DNA from: Lumbricus rubellus
Lineage: Eukaryota; Annelida; Clitellata; Crassiclitellata; Lumbricidae
Assembly (NCBI GenBank): GCA_945859605.1
Contig: OX243825.1
Coordinates: forward strand, 25,245,713-25,309,712
DNA: 64,000 nucleotides
Reading direction: 5' to 3'
The first letter of the stretch is position 1. Each line of letters opens with the position of its first letter. Under the pieces are notes generated by a model that ran no database searches, was not told the origin of the DNA, and was given only the letters and a program-made list of their open reading frames with translations. Of the stretch, positions 56,020-64,000 are shown one piece after another. The translations under genes and the position numbers were made by a program.

Positions 56020-58461
56020 TAATAATACCACCATCTTTTGTACGCGATGCCATCTATCATGAAATATGGCAACTTCACTCTTCAATCACAAGAAGGCCGC
56101 AACAGGGGGGATCCTAGGTAATGTCCTGTTTTGCCTGCCGCTTCAAGAAATTTTGTCTCATTTACAATCACCATTAGCATTCGGATATTTGGATGATCTC
56201 ACTTTAGGAGGCATGCATCATGAGTTAGTTTGTGAGGATGTGGTGGCTATCAGAACAAGATGGCAACAGAGCTCAACGGAACCGGTTGAATTCCCAACTT
56301 CTGACAGCAATCAGTCCTCATGGGACATGATACCTCTTTTGTCAGCTGAAATATCGGGGATTACAGTGCACGCTGCCGACTCGTATGATCAGGAAAGAAT
56401 GAATGCTGCAATTCAAGCTCCACATGCTTCGGACTGGCTCTTCGTCTTTCCACTGGCAGCCCAAGGCTTAAGACTTAGCGACGAGGAGATGAGGGTGGCA
56501 GCAGGCTTGAGACTTGGAGCGGTCATCTGCGCCCCACACGCTTGCACTTGTGGTACAATGGTTTCTGCCAGAGGCTCACATGGTCTCTCTTGCTCACTTG
56601 GCTTCGGCAGACAAGCTAGACATTCCTCAGTGAACGAAATAAATTGTGCTTCGCAATCTCATCAGAGCAGGCATACCGTCGATCAGAGAGCCAGCTGGCC
56701 TCACCTGTCTGGATGGAAAAAGACCAGATGGTCAAACCCTCATTCCGTGGAAAAGTGGGCGTTCTCTTATTTGGGATGTGACCATTGTCAATGTGACCAT
56801 TGACCCTAGCACTATCGTACCTGGCTGAGACTTCTGCAATGGCTGGTGGAGCTGCTGAAATAGCCACTGCTAGGAAAAAGCTTAAGTACTCGGAACTCCA
56901 GACAAGATACAGTTTCACCCCGGTTGCGATAGAAACGCTGGGACCTATGGACGAGGAAGGTCTGGCCTTCATCACAGAACTTCGGTCGACGGTTGTCACG
57001 CGTTGCTGAAGAACCACAAGAAACCTTCTTCCTGTTCCAGAAAATATCTGTCACAGTTCAGCGATTCAACACCACTGCATGCCTGGGCTCGACGAGGCTG
57101 TAATACTCTGTTTTTAATGGAATATAATAATAATAATAATAATAATTATAACAATAATAATAACAATAATAGCAACAGCAACAATAATAACAATCCAGAA
57201 AATCTAAGAAATTGCAGGTTAAACACTCCACATGATAGCTCTAGACTAAACGATACCAAAATACTATACAGAAAGACTGAAAAGGACACAATGTCAGTGG
57301 ATCGTTACAACTGTTTCTGCCCTTTGATTCTTACACCGCAGGACCAACATGCTTCTCAGGAGGTTTTATCAGGTGTACTACAATTCTTGTCTTTAATAAA
57401 GACTTGGGTATGGAAAGTTGAAAAGTCGAATCTAGAAGCTGTCTGGCTATAATACAAACATGATATTATTAATACTCTACATAAAATAATGGCAGACTAA
57501 TATTTGACATTGTAATAAAAATAATAATGACAGACTAATATATGACATTGTAATAACACAATAATGACAGACTAATATTTGACACTGTAATAACACAATA
57601 ATGACAGACTAATATATGACATTGTAGGAGTACTAAGTAACTGAACTGACCTCCGTCTTTTTCTCAGCATCATGTAACAACTTGAGTTCCAACGTTTGGT
57701 CTTCTGCTTGAATAAGACCGCGACTCACCTCATCAACGGCCTAAATACAAAAATACAGCACAGTTTTTCACATCCCTCTCAAAAGCAGTTAACCCAAATT
57801 ATGTCAAATTTCTTTAACATTTTGCATTCCGCAGATGTAGTTGTCATAGTTCAGGGAACAACATGGCGATCATCCATAACATGCTTGGTCACGGATCATG
57901 TGGTGAGTATGATTCAAGTTAAGTGGAACTGAAAATGTCAGTTAACTATTTAATTTCAGTAAACTTAAACTGAAATATAAACTGAAAAGGTCAAGACACT
58001 GAAACTGAAACTAAAACTAAAATGGAATAACAAAACATTAATAGAAACTGGGTACTGGAGACGGCTAGTGTAGAAAGGAGCCTACCGGTACTTGAATCTA
58101 TCAAAGGAAGGAAGATGTCATACTTCGGGCACATCATGAGGAAGCATGGAGATTGTTTAGAGAAGGAAACTATGCAAGGAACAGTTCTGGGAGCAAGATC
58201 AAGAGGAAGACCTAGGAAGAGGTGGTGGGACAACATGTGTGAATGGATGGGATTATCAACAGAGGACTTGTTGAGAGCAACCGAAGACAGGAGAGAATGG
58301 AGAAGAATTGTCCAAAGTGCAACCAACCCTCGTATCGAGGAAGGTTGAAGGCAAGGCAATAGAAACTGAAATTAAAAAATGATATTAAAAAACTGAAATA
58401 AGTAGTCAAATGCATTACATTGTCAAGTTGTATGGCATCTTATTTAGATCAATGTGATTTT

Positions 58462-58518
<57 letters not shown>

Positions 58519-61500
58519 ATATATATGGTATGTGGACATTTCATCAACAGATGATTTGTCAATGGACTGTTCGTCAAATGGACGATTCATCAACGAACTG
58601 TTCATCAAACGGAATAATTTGTATCAATCCATTTTCCATTTAAACATGCACTCATTTCATCATTCCAGATTTCATTTGAGCATAAATTATTTCTCATCAA
58701 TCCGTCTTCTACCTTGGAATTAATCGTTACCGTCGATCCAGCTTCCATTTAGACAAGCATTCGTTTAATCATTTCAGCTTCTATTTAAGCATCAATTATT
58801 TTTTTCATATTTCATTGAATGGTTAAATGCAACACAATATACTGGTAATAACCATGCTAAATCAAGACATAACCAAAAGACCCATGACATACATGCATAC
58901 AATCCATACATGCACTGCTAACCACAAAATGTAAGCATACCTGCCAGTAGACAAAATTCAGAGCCTGTTCATCAAGACAGACTTTCCTTTCAAGTAATGG
59001 TGAGAAAAACCACCGCCTCAGCACAATGCATGTAGCAGCTGCTGTGCTGTAATTCTGTATATAAAGGTTGTGCGGAAACTCTGTTTTCTGCAATTTGCGA
59101 GCTGAAAAAAGTAATAACCAACCAAGGGTGAACACAAAAATCTGAAACTTCAAGGACAACTGGTTCCGTCTTAATACACATGATGCAAGCAAGACAGATA
59201 TATTAAACTAAAATTCTATTGAATATGTGAACTATATGAAATCATGAATATGAACTTTCAATTAATTTAATTAACGTTTTCAAGCATTCCCTTTAAGACG
59301 CACATAAACATAAACGTTAGGACCGTTAAACTTTCTACAAATTCAGTAGATCGGAATCCGATGCAAGGATCAATATTCACTGGACGCACGTCCAATAGTC
59401 AGATCTGTTTCTTTTTGAAGTCTAAATTTTAACCTCTTCATTGCCACACCGCCCAAGGATAACATGCCGTGTGCCAAGATGAAACATGCAAATATAACTT
59501 TTTTTATTGTTACAATTCTTTCTGTAATACGTTCACTGCCTATAATTCTTGATTGTAGGCCCCTATGAATAAAAATATCATGTTTATAATGTACGAATAT
59601 GCACTTATAAAGCGCCCCTTGAAGGTTTCTAGAAGTGCTCCCGACTACAGCGCTTACACTGAATCGGAGTTTCACACCGAAGCACTTGAGCAATTATGGG
59701 TGAAGGACTTGCCAAGGTTCCCACACGGTGATTTGATGTGGATTCGAGCCTGCAACCCTTCTGCTTCAAGGCAACAAACATATCCCCTACACCACTGCAC
59801 CCCACAATGATGTGTGAACCTTGTTGTTCTTACTCATTAATTTTCAATAAATACCGACCGCTTAGAGGCCCTAGTCTGTTAGAAAGGTTTGGGCACTAGG
59901 AACTGAATGTTCAGAGTAACTGCCACAGACTGGATAACTATTTCATCCAGATTCTATTTCCAGTGCTTCATTTTAGTAAGATAGGCAGGAAAACAATCAT
60001 CGATGCAAATAGCAGTTTTTGATGGACATTACCTGGTAAATGAACATTTTGCAGTCAAGGCATACAATTTTTGTGCCTTGACTGCAAAATGTTCATTCAA
60101 AGAATAATTGAAAAAACTAAATTTGAAAATGCCAACGGCTAGTTAAAAAGCTACCGTTCTAGTTTTCTCAGTTATAAATCTTTTTGTTTTTCCATTTCAG
60201 TAAGGATTATCATTATTTTATTTTATTGTAAAAAATGCAGATACTGTCTTTTAACTAGGCACATTTTGGTGGGGTCCGTAGCTCAACTTTAGAGAGCGCT
60301 GGTCATTAAACTGAGTGCTATAGAGGGCCGTATTTCGTATAACCTGTAGCTGTAATCATTCTGCGCTTTGTCAGATTGAGTAATTAAACAAAGATTATTA
60401 CTAACTATGCAAGTTTTGTTTGCAGTGCCTAGAAGAAAACTGCAACTGCAATGTGATAAGAAGTGAACTTTTTATACGTTAGTTAAATAGATGCCGAAAC
60501 TGGGGAGAGGGGAGATATCTCAAAATATTTTTCTGCTGAAGGATTGCAGAACAAAATGTCGGATGTGTCGTGGAGCACGAGTTTGGAAATTGTGTTGCGA
60601 ACAATTTCTGCAGTTTGGAAGTATATTGACAGCGTCGAGTTTTAGTCTGAGAATTCTTAGATGATGGCATTATGACTAATCTGTGAGAAGATGGGTTTTG
60701 GCGTTGATGTTGGAAACTTGTGAATCTCGTCCCAAAAACTCTTAAACATCATATTTGCTAGCTAACTGTCATGGTTTATTGTTTAGATTTGAACAGAATA
60801 TATAATTTTAATGCAATCAAATGCCATCAGATGACTACAGGATAATACAGAGCTATAAATAGGCGAATGTGGACATACAGTAATATTAGATAGACACATA
60901 TATTTTGTGCATGTACATTTTGTCGATACTCTCTCTCCCGTATGCAAATCGCGAAAATCTTGTGACTGGCCTCCCCCTCTGTGTGCACATTATATATGGA
61001 CAGCCCCAAGTAATTATTGATACTGTCAATTTACGGTGGTTTATCACTTTGTATCTTCTTAGGTGTGTCATATTAAAGTCAGGATTAACTGATCAAGGAC
61101 CTATGAGTTTGCTTGCTCTATCATCAGATATGTATCTCTGTATCATCATCTCAATATAGATATTGTGTCATCCAAATGTAAAATTTGATTTTACAATATA
61201 AGACAGTCATGTATGTAAATGATCATAAACTGAAACTGAAAGCGATTAAAAACTGGAACTGGGGCTTAAGCTCGTATAAGCTTTTGTGAAGCTCCGTTTG
61301 TACTTTAATGCAATGTCTGTTTGAATATGATAATTGTTCATATATGCAGTAGAGTACATCTACAGAGTACACAATTGTATTATATTGGATTCTTGAGTCA
61401 ATTACAATACATGTGCAGAATTTAAATAATTAGAAGAATGATAAGAAATACGTTTAAAAAATATAAAATTAAAATAAAAAATACTGTAAGAATATTATTT

Positions 61501-63214
61501 GCAAGAATCTTACTCTTAATCATTGTATACACTCACTAATTCTCTGTTTTTACCAAACAACAATTCATTTAGGCACAAAATTAATTTCTTTTATAAATAT
61601 GTTCAGTGTTCAAACCCTTATAGCAACCAAGAAAAAAAATTCTTTTTCATTCCAAGAATGTAGCTGTAGCAGGACTTCAACTTTGTTCCAAACTGATTCT
61701 AAATCTACACATATATTTCTGGATTGTTTTCATAATAAGCTCAATGATTATTAATAGTTCATGGACTATTAATGAAACTCTCCTGCACTATATTTAAGAA
61801 ACAACTGGAGAAAACTGGAGAAACAAGTATTCAGATACAGAATGATGTTTACCAAAGTTGTATTCTTCCATTTCAAATAAGGCAAAATATTTGCTGATCT
61901 CTGGACTCAGGTCCAGTTTCTGAATAATTGCCTACAGAGAACAGAAAAGAAAAGCAGGCTCAAATTAAGCAGAAATAAACTACATGACACTGGTGACAGA
62001 ACTGCCTAAGGCTAAGACTGTATTAAAAATCAAGGCCGTTACACAGACATTGCAAAATATGCCCACCAGCAGGTTCAGCACTGGGCTTGAATTCTTGGCA
62101 GGCCAAACTGGCCTGTCTCCTTATTTTTCTGCCTTTGATATCATAGTTAAATCAATGTATGCAAATGTACATTGTACATGCCAAATAGTTGGCCCCTAAA
62201 AATTTGATCTTGAGGGGAAAGTCTGTCACTCACATGGGTGCAGTGGTGTAGTGTGTATGTTCATCACCTTGCAGCCAAAGGGTTGCAGGTTCGAATCCAC
62301 CTCAAGTCGCCGCGTAAGGACCCTGGGCAAGTCCTTCACTCGCTTCGGTGCAAAACTCCGATGCAGTGTCTGCGCTGTAGTTGGGAGCGCCTCTGAGTAG
62401 AGAGCTTGAAGGGGTGCTAACAAGTGCACATACAAACAATAACAAGTGCACATACAAACAAAGAAACACATATAAGTCAATGCATGTTTTACGTGTACCT
62501 GGCAAATCTGGACAGTTTAAAGCGCCCTTTCAAACACCAGCCAAAGGCACCAAGCTACTCCATACACTGAAAACACGAGAGCTGATTGGACAAGTGCTTC
62601 ACCCAAAAGAGATCGTTATCCAAGAAATTATTGCATTATGTTTGTATTGTATATAAGAATTTCTAAAGCACCTCCCACAATGCACTTCGACAATGAAGAC
62701 CCAAAGAGAAATGACAACTAAGAATATCTGATAGAGGAGGAGGAGGGCAGTGTGAAGGAACAATGCAGACAAAAGCTTGGGATTGGACCATGGTCATGCT
62801 AACCTGAACTGAATAAAAAGGTCAAGATGATCCAGAGATGGCTTGGAGCCACATCAGGTGATAGTGAGCACTACGAGTGGTTAAGATTGGTGACCTGTTA
62901 AGAAATAGTGACAGTGCTGTCAAGAATAGGTAAAAGATATTTTCATTCTGTAAAAAGTAAAGCAGAGTCATTGTTTCTGAAGGTCAGAAACCGGCAAGTA
63001 ATGGGTTTTGAGCCCCTGTGCCACATTTACTTGACAAACATAACTATATTAACAGGTCCTTAGTATGTGCTCATACAGAAGTCCAGAAACATACATGCAA
63101 CACACATACCTGGTAGACATCTTCAGTAGTATTACTTCGTCGTATTGTTACCGTTATTATGTTTCTATCAGGCATTAAAATCTTTAGTTCAACTTCACTT
63201 TGACTTTGATTTGC
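48500..63214 (-). CDS. SNX27: Sorting nexin 27, seven 3' coding exons
   Basis: Seven exons, each bounded by AG and GT in the correct phase, join to one frame of 254 codons plus stop: 63110-63214, 61853-61931, 58941-59101, 57651-57740, 55556-55705, 52399-52521, 48500-48556. The product follows vertebrate SNX27 from the start of its FERM-like module to the C-terminus: VELKILMPDRN, KYFALFEMEEYNF, KLQKTEFPHNLYIQNYS, AVDEVSRGLIQAED, VIFPHCPCDSRKGG, IEFQWDDVKNYETDDEG and ECFEQVKKE. SNX17 and SNX31 lack the IFPHC-CDSR block, which favours SNX27. Known role: endosome-to-surface recycling with retromer; the PDZ domain binds cargo tails, PX binds PI3P and the FERM-like part binds NPxY cargo and lipids. 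PDZ and PX exons must lie beyond 64000. Introns hold most of the mobile DNA here. Convergent with DAG1. Confidence 0.93.
48726..48808. mobile_element. 83-bp TTAA-flanked inverted-repeat MITE
   Basis: It starts TTAACCCATTCCGGCCGGAA and ends with the imperfect reverse complement ATTCGGCGGGAAAGAGTTAA. TTAA at both ends suits piggyBac-type miniature elements. It lies in the last SNX27 intron. Confidence 0.45.
48990..49235 (+). mobile_element. LINE fragment, related to 31382-32840
   Basis: The plus frame reads REDQFGFRRGRGTRDATGVL, ICFVDYEKAFDRVNW and KRLIRNLYR, matching the younger LINE's RT start, then ends abruptly at about 49235 against a TACAGGGTGCACAAAAAAGA sequence that looks like one end of a mariner-type MITE (49230-49420; other end not seen). 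Confidence 0.75.
49427..49881 (-). mobile_element. CR1-like LINE, downstream piece
   Basis: Minus-strand frames read ITPVLCKILEKLLVQNYYYP, FAFRPTGSTSAVLIVL and LFKYADDCYMVVPA, the RT core of a CR1-like clade different from the L2-like copies. It contains stops and frameshifts. It is split from its upstream part (50391-50560) by an L2-like insertion. Confidence 0.7.
49882..50390 (+). mobile_element. L2-like LINE 3' end inserted in CR1-like LINE
   Basis: It begins ATGCTGGCCTCTTAACC at the break in the CR1-like frame, carries an SILNAAARLIA-like stretch, a THWLPVPQ-like stretch and a PRMRGATAQSRSF-like stretch in shifted frames, and ends GGCGCTATATAAATGTTCAA with ATTACA repeats. Little or no target duplication is visible (AAT at most). 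Confidence 0.75.
50391..50560 (-). mobile_element. CR1-like LINE, upstream piece
   Basis: The minus-strand frame reads SLIDSFIPLNRLE, MPVPKIANPRSEIDYRPMSI and ends at the L2 insertion. In the intact gene DYRPMSI would be followed by the TPVLCKILEKL of the downstream piece. Confidence 0.7.
50575..51005 (+). mobile_element. LINE C-terminal fragment, left part
   Basis: The plus strand shows ENVEEFVYI, then SREVSVKAKIEMTKHAYLAY and MAFEMRCYRRILH-like stretches with several stops. A 28-base unit (GACTGTGGAAAGGAGA...TTG) is repeated near 50658-50720. The fragment is cut by a hAT element and continues to about 52080. Confidence 0.55.
51014..51948. mobile_element. Non-autonomous hAT element
   Basis: CTCTATAG lies at 51006-51013 and 51949-51956, an 8-bp target duplication fitting the hAT consensus nTnnnnAn. 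Termini are CAGGGGTCTCAAACTCAAG and its inverse, the classic hAT (Charlie-like) end. A GC-rich subterminal GCGGGCCGC-type repeat is present at both ends. No transposase frame survives in the 935 bp. Confidence 0.9.
52399..52521 (-). CDS. SNX27: SNX27 exon, FERM F3 lobe
   Basis: Acceptor GTCTCAG precedes 52521, donor CATAT|GTAAGA follows 52399. It encodes 41 residues including IEFQWDDVKNYETDDEGVSF and RKPRTIRICTPY, phase 0 on both sides. The W-D-(3)-Y/W-x-TD-EG pattern matches SNX27 closely. Confidence 0.93.
52625..52870 (-). mobile_element. L2-like 3' fragment
   Basis: The tail motif GAGCGCCTCTGAGTAATCC is followed on the minus strand by an upstream ~200-bp stretch without clear coding. Called by the tail only. 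Confidence 0.4.
52910..53095 (+). mobile_element. L2-like RT fragment
   Basis: The plus frame ends ALKTCKLDPLPSFLF-QENID and LLPFLT, the segment just before the RT fingers in L2/CR1 elements (SCKLDPLPT-LVKE). Confidence 0.6.
53187..53411 (+). repeat. 17-bp minisatellite in SNX27 intron
   Basis: About 13 copies of CCCACTTGAGTTTGTAG with CCC/TCC/AACC variants, one shortened copy near 53327. Because 17 is not a multiple of three, all three minus frames stay open and look like repetitive proteins. Confidence 0.9.
53600..53800 (-). mobile_element. CR1/L2-like LINE C-terminal fragment
   Basis: Minus strand: DRAFSVAGPRCWNSLPPALR, SVDSFISGLKTHLFLK and a GGCGCCATAGAAAT end. The AFSVAGP-LWNSLP block is the C-terminus of CR1/L2-type RTs. 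Confidence 0.65.
53960..54140 (-). mobile_element. L2-like 3' end
   Basis: Minus strand: FASIGPSLSN, PSGSLPSAFSLLKTC and the GGGAGCACCTCTGAACGG to CTAGAGGTGCTTTAAA end, very like the 3' end at 33600-33796. Confidence 0.7.
54526..55379. mobile_element. 854-bp inverted-repeat element, GCGCAA-rich
   Basis: TTGC at 54522-54525 and 55380-55383 is a candidate 4-bp target duplication. Termini are TTAGGCCCCCCAGAAATT and, inverted, TTAGGCCCCCAGAAATT. Both ends carry many TTGCGC motifs. No transposase seen. It lies in the SNX27 intron between exons 55556-55705 and 52399-52521. Confidence 0.75.
55556..55705 (-). CDS. SNX27: SNX27 exon, F2-F3 junction
   Basis: Acceptor CTCAACAG precedes 55705; donor GAG|GTTGTA follows 55556. 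It encodes 50 residues with KVIFPHCPCDSRKGGNVV and FKLQACKEDG, phase 0. The IFPHC-CDSR-G block is characteristic of SNX27. Confidence 0.93.
56075..57100 (+). mobile_element. Decayed retroelement RT, C-terminal part
   Basis: Plus-strand frames read LFCLPLQEILSHLQSPLAFG and YLDDLTLGG (the catalytic box as YLDD), ASDWLFVFPLAAQGLRLSD, RVAAGLRLGAVICAPHACTC, then in other frames AGLTCLDGKRPDGQTLIPW and GGAAEIATARKKLKYSEL. I recall this order from multicopy RT-like proteins in cnidarians and other invertebrates. Internal deletion and frameshifts make it inactive. It lies in an SNX27 intron. Confidence 0.6.
57118..57195 (+). repeat. AAT/AAC trinucleotide microsatellite
   Basis: Impure run of AATAAT with AAC and AGC interruptions. 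A purer AAT run lies at 55985-56016, and variants of an ~35-bp unit around AATAATGACAGACTAATAT repeat at about 57487-57625. Confidence 0.8.
57651..57740 (-). CDS. SNX27: SNX27 exon, FERM F2 lobe
   Basis: Acceptor TATTTAG precedes 57740; donor GAG|GTCAGT follows 57651. It encodes 30 residues, AVDEVSRGLIQAEDQTLEL and on, phase 0, matching AVDDVKKGYIKAEE of vertebrate SNX27. Confidence 0.9.
58050..58350 (+). mobile_element. LINE C-terminal fragment
   Basis: The plus frame reads KMSYFGHIMRKHGDCLEKE, GARSRGRPRKRWWDNMCEW and a TEDRREWRRIVQSATNPR end with stop at 58348. It is the last ~90 codons of an endonuclease/RT LINE, flanked by ACTGAAACTGAAACTAAAAC-type simple repeats. Confidence 0.75.
58464..58530 (+). 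repeat. TA dinucleotide microsatellite
   Basis: About 30 TA units with a few interruptions at the end. It is followed to about 58620 by irregular repeats around TTCATCAA. Confidence 0.9.
58941..59101 (-). CDS. SNX27: SNX27 exon, FERM F1-F2
   Basis: Acceptor TTTTTTCAG precedes 59101; donor CAG|GTATGC follows 58941. The first two bases complete an alanine codon split with exon 61853-61931; 53 codons follow, including KLQKTEFPHNLYIQNYS, VLRRWFFS and LNFVYWQ. Confidence 0.95.
59599..59809 (-). repeat. tRNA-derived SINE
   Basis: Minus strand: GGGGTGCAGTGGTGTAGGGG head, GCAGGCTCGAATCC B box, CCTTGGCAAGTCCTTCACCC body, GGGAGCACTTCTAGAAACC to GGGGCGCTTTATAAGTGC tail. In the intron between SNX27 exons 61853-61931 and 58941-59101. 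Confidence 0.8.
59810..61852. other. SNX27 intron with hairpin and tRNA-like segment
   Basis: 60041-60062 and 60074-60095 are perfect 22-bp reverse complements (arm TGAACATTTTGCAGTCAAGG plus CA) with an 11-base loop. 60271-60310 reads GGGGTCCGTAGCTCAACTTT AGAGAGCGC, a tRNA A box-like head possibly of another SINE, with a weak B box near 60330. The rest is AT-rich intron. Confidence 0.5.
61853..61931 (-). CDS. SNX27: SNX27 exon, FERM F1 lobe
   Basis: Acceptor TCTGTAG precedes 61931; donor TTTG|GTAAAC follows 61853. It encodes 26 codons plus one base, with LDLSPEISKYFALFEMEEYN. The KYFALFE block matches NYFALFE of vertebrate SNX27. Confidence 0.93.
62235..62467 (+). repeat. tRNA-derived SINE
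   Basis: Plus strand: GGGTGCAGTGGTGTAGTGTG head, GCAGGTTCGAATCCACC B box, CCTGGGCAAGTCCTTCACTC body and GGGAGCGCCTCTGAGTAG tail, followed by two copies of AACAAGTGCACATACAAACA. The closest match here is the copy at 11815-12027. It lies in the SNX27 intron 61932-63109. Confidence 0.85.
62468..63109. other. SNX27 intron, nothing coding recognised
   Basis: No gene or clear repeat, except a 25-base match (62935-62959) to 1796-1820 in the inserted element near the left edge. Confidence 0.45.
63110..63214 (-). CDS. SNX27: SNX27 exon, start of FERM-like region
   Basis: Acceptor TTTATTGCAG precedes 63214; donor CAG|GTATGT follows 63110. It encodes 35 residues, phase 0: SEVELKILMPDRN, TVTIRRSNTTEDVYQ. 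This matches VELRVALPDGT and TTDQVYQ of vertebrate SNX27 at the F1 lobe start. Confidence 0.93.
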
Positions 63215-63894
63215 CTGCAATAAAACTAACAAAAGTCAACTCATTCCCTCTTGAGTCCGAGTCAACTGTTAAAGCCCTGCATAGAAAATGTACTTTAAGT
63301 TCGCATAATGACAGCAAAAGTATAAATTATTTTCAGTCTAAAAGAAAAACAGCACAACGCACTTTCATATATCTCAATTTCAAGTTGAAAGGCACTTCCA
63401 TGCATTGACATAATTTTCAAACTTGTGTACTTTTCATATCTATAGCATTCAGCCTGTGAACAAGTATTTGCCAATATCCTCAACCATCTCACATCTCAAG
63501 TGTTATATTTAAACATCTGTTCTCCACCTGATGTCTGACTAACTGTGCCTCAGATGTGCGACTGTGCATGATAAAAATTATCATGATAATAATACAGTAA
63601 TAATGCACCAAAACCTTTTACTTTTTAACACTTTGACCACGGGAGAAAAGATTACCAGCACGCGGCAACACGTTACCGCGATGAAGCGTTAGCGAGGGGC
63701 AATTATCGGAAATTGTGATAAGATTGGAATGCAACGGCAATTAGCATTTATTATTAAAATATGTCTCAATGAACGAAACTATTGTCTACTCTACAGTAGC
63801 CTATCATAACTTATAATACTATTGGCAATAGAAAGGTAGGCCTAGTGGCTTTAGTCCCTGACCAATCCGAACTGTCATTAGCCTACCTGCATCC
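63215..63894. other. SNX27 intron toward PX exons
   Basis: No PX- or PDZ-coding exon was found here; the gene must continue beyond the window. Confidence 0.5.
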
Positions 63895-64000
63895 GGTTCT
63901 AGGGCAATTACCCCCTGGACAATTACCCCCCGGACAATTACCCCCCCGACAATTACCCCCTGGACAATTACCCCCCAGGACATTTACCCCCCGGACAACT
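63895..64000 (+). mobile_element. Left end of a second CAATTACCCCC fold-back element
   Basis: It begins GGTTCTAGGGCAATTACCCC, identical to the terminus at 3494, and continues as ~15-bp CAATTACCCCCCGGA units to the end of the window. The preceding 8 bases, CTGCATCC, should be its target duplication. It lies in an SNX27 intron. Confidence 0.8.

Noticed and set aside
55858..56085. Possible SNX27 exon (frame with AAYKPMVKRPQTWKQVYF)
   Set aside because: It sits between two SNX27 exons that already join in phase, has no good acceptor upstream and no SNX27 similarity, despite a GTAAGT after it.
62521..62640. Plus-strand frame ending EIIALCL, similar to EIIVLCL at 55880
   Set aside because: The resemblance is short and on the opposite strand; I could not support a shared exon or domain.

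Overview
The window is metazoan genomic DNA. Its protein-coding genes have spliced exons with GT-AG introns, and it holds many tRNA-headed SINEs, L2/CR1-type and other non-LTR LINEs, Polinton/Maverick-type remnants, mariner and hAT derivatives and fold-back elements. The palindrome TAGGCCTA is strikingly frequent. The mixture suits a marine invertebrate, possibly an invertebrate deuterostome, but I cannot fix the taxon from sequence alone.

Two conserved host genes stand out. Dystroglycan (DAG1; + strand, 38591-42319) has two coding exons joined in phase 0 to give 884 residues, with furin site, TPT motif, GS autocleavage site, transmembrane helix and C-terminal PPPY all readable. On the opposite strand, convergent with it, are the last seven coding exons of a sorting nexin 27 (SNX27) orthologue (63214 down to 48500). 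They encode the FERM-like region; the PDZ and PX exons must lie to the right of the window. None of the seven SNX27 exons is long enough to stand out as an ORF. They were found by splice sites and family conservation. A small IAP-type RING-finger reading frame (7338-7657), broken by a 23-bp tandem duplication, is a third possible gene or retrocopy.

The rest is mobile DNA, much of it nested. 1-2000: a packaging-ATPase-like (Polinton-type) gene split by a 1.77-kb element with hairpin-forming inverted termini. 2801-7158: a 4.36-kb fold-back element with an 8-bp target duplication. Its long arms are built of ~152-165-bp subunits, its loop carries a decayed gene that I read as a PIN/FEN-like nuclease, and its left arm holds a second fold-back element (3494-4472) made of CAATTACCCCC repeats, also with an 8-bp duplication. 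8660-11600: LINE fragments and a polymerase-B fragment. 11504-24029: a ~6.24-kb segment present twice in tandem and nearly identical, carrying a decayed Polinton-type DNA polymerase B gene. That gene holds a LINE (12-bp TSD), which holds a fold-back MITE (4-bp TSD), and separately a mariner MITE (TA TSD). 26798-28828: a LINE with a twin-priming 5' inversion. 29640-36410: L2-like LINEs, two of them interrupted by younger LINEs. 37346-45147: DAG1 flanked by inverted ~460-bp copies of an L2 end plus flank. 42800-47400: L2 pieces, SINEs and a mariner MITE. 48500-63214: SNX27 introns filled with CR1-like, L2-like, hAT, MITE, SINE and minisatellite DNA. 63895-64000: left end of another CAATTACCCCC fold-back element running off the window.

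The two host genes do not form a unit with each other. The mobile elements are best read as a stratigraphy: which element interrupts which gives their relative ages. The least familiar part is the nuclease-carrying fold-back element at 2801-7158.
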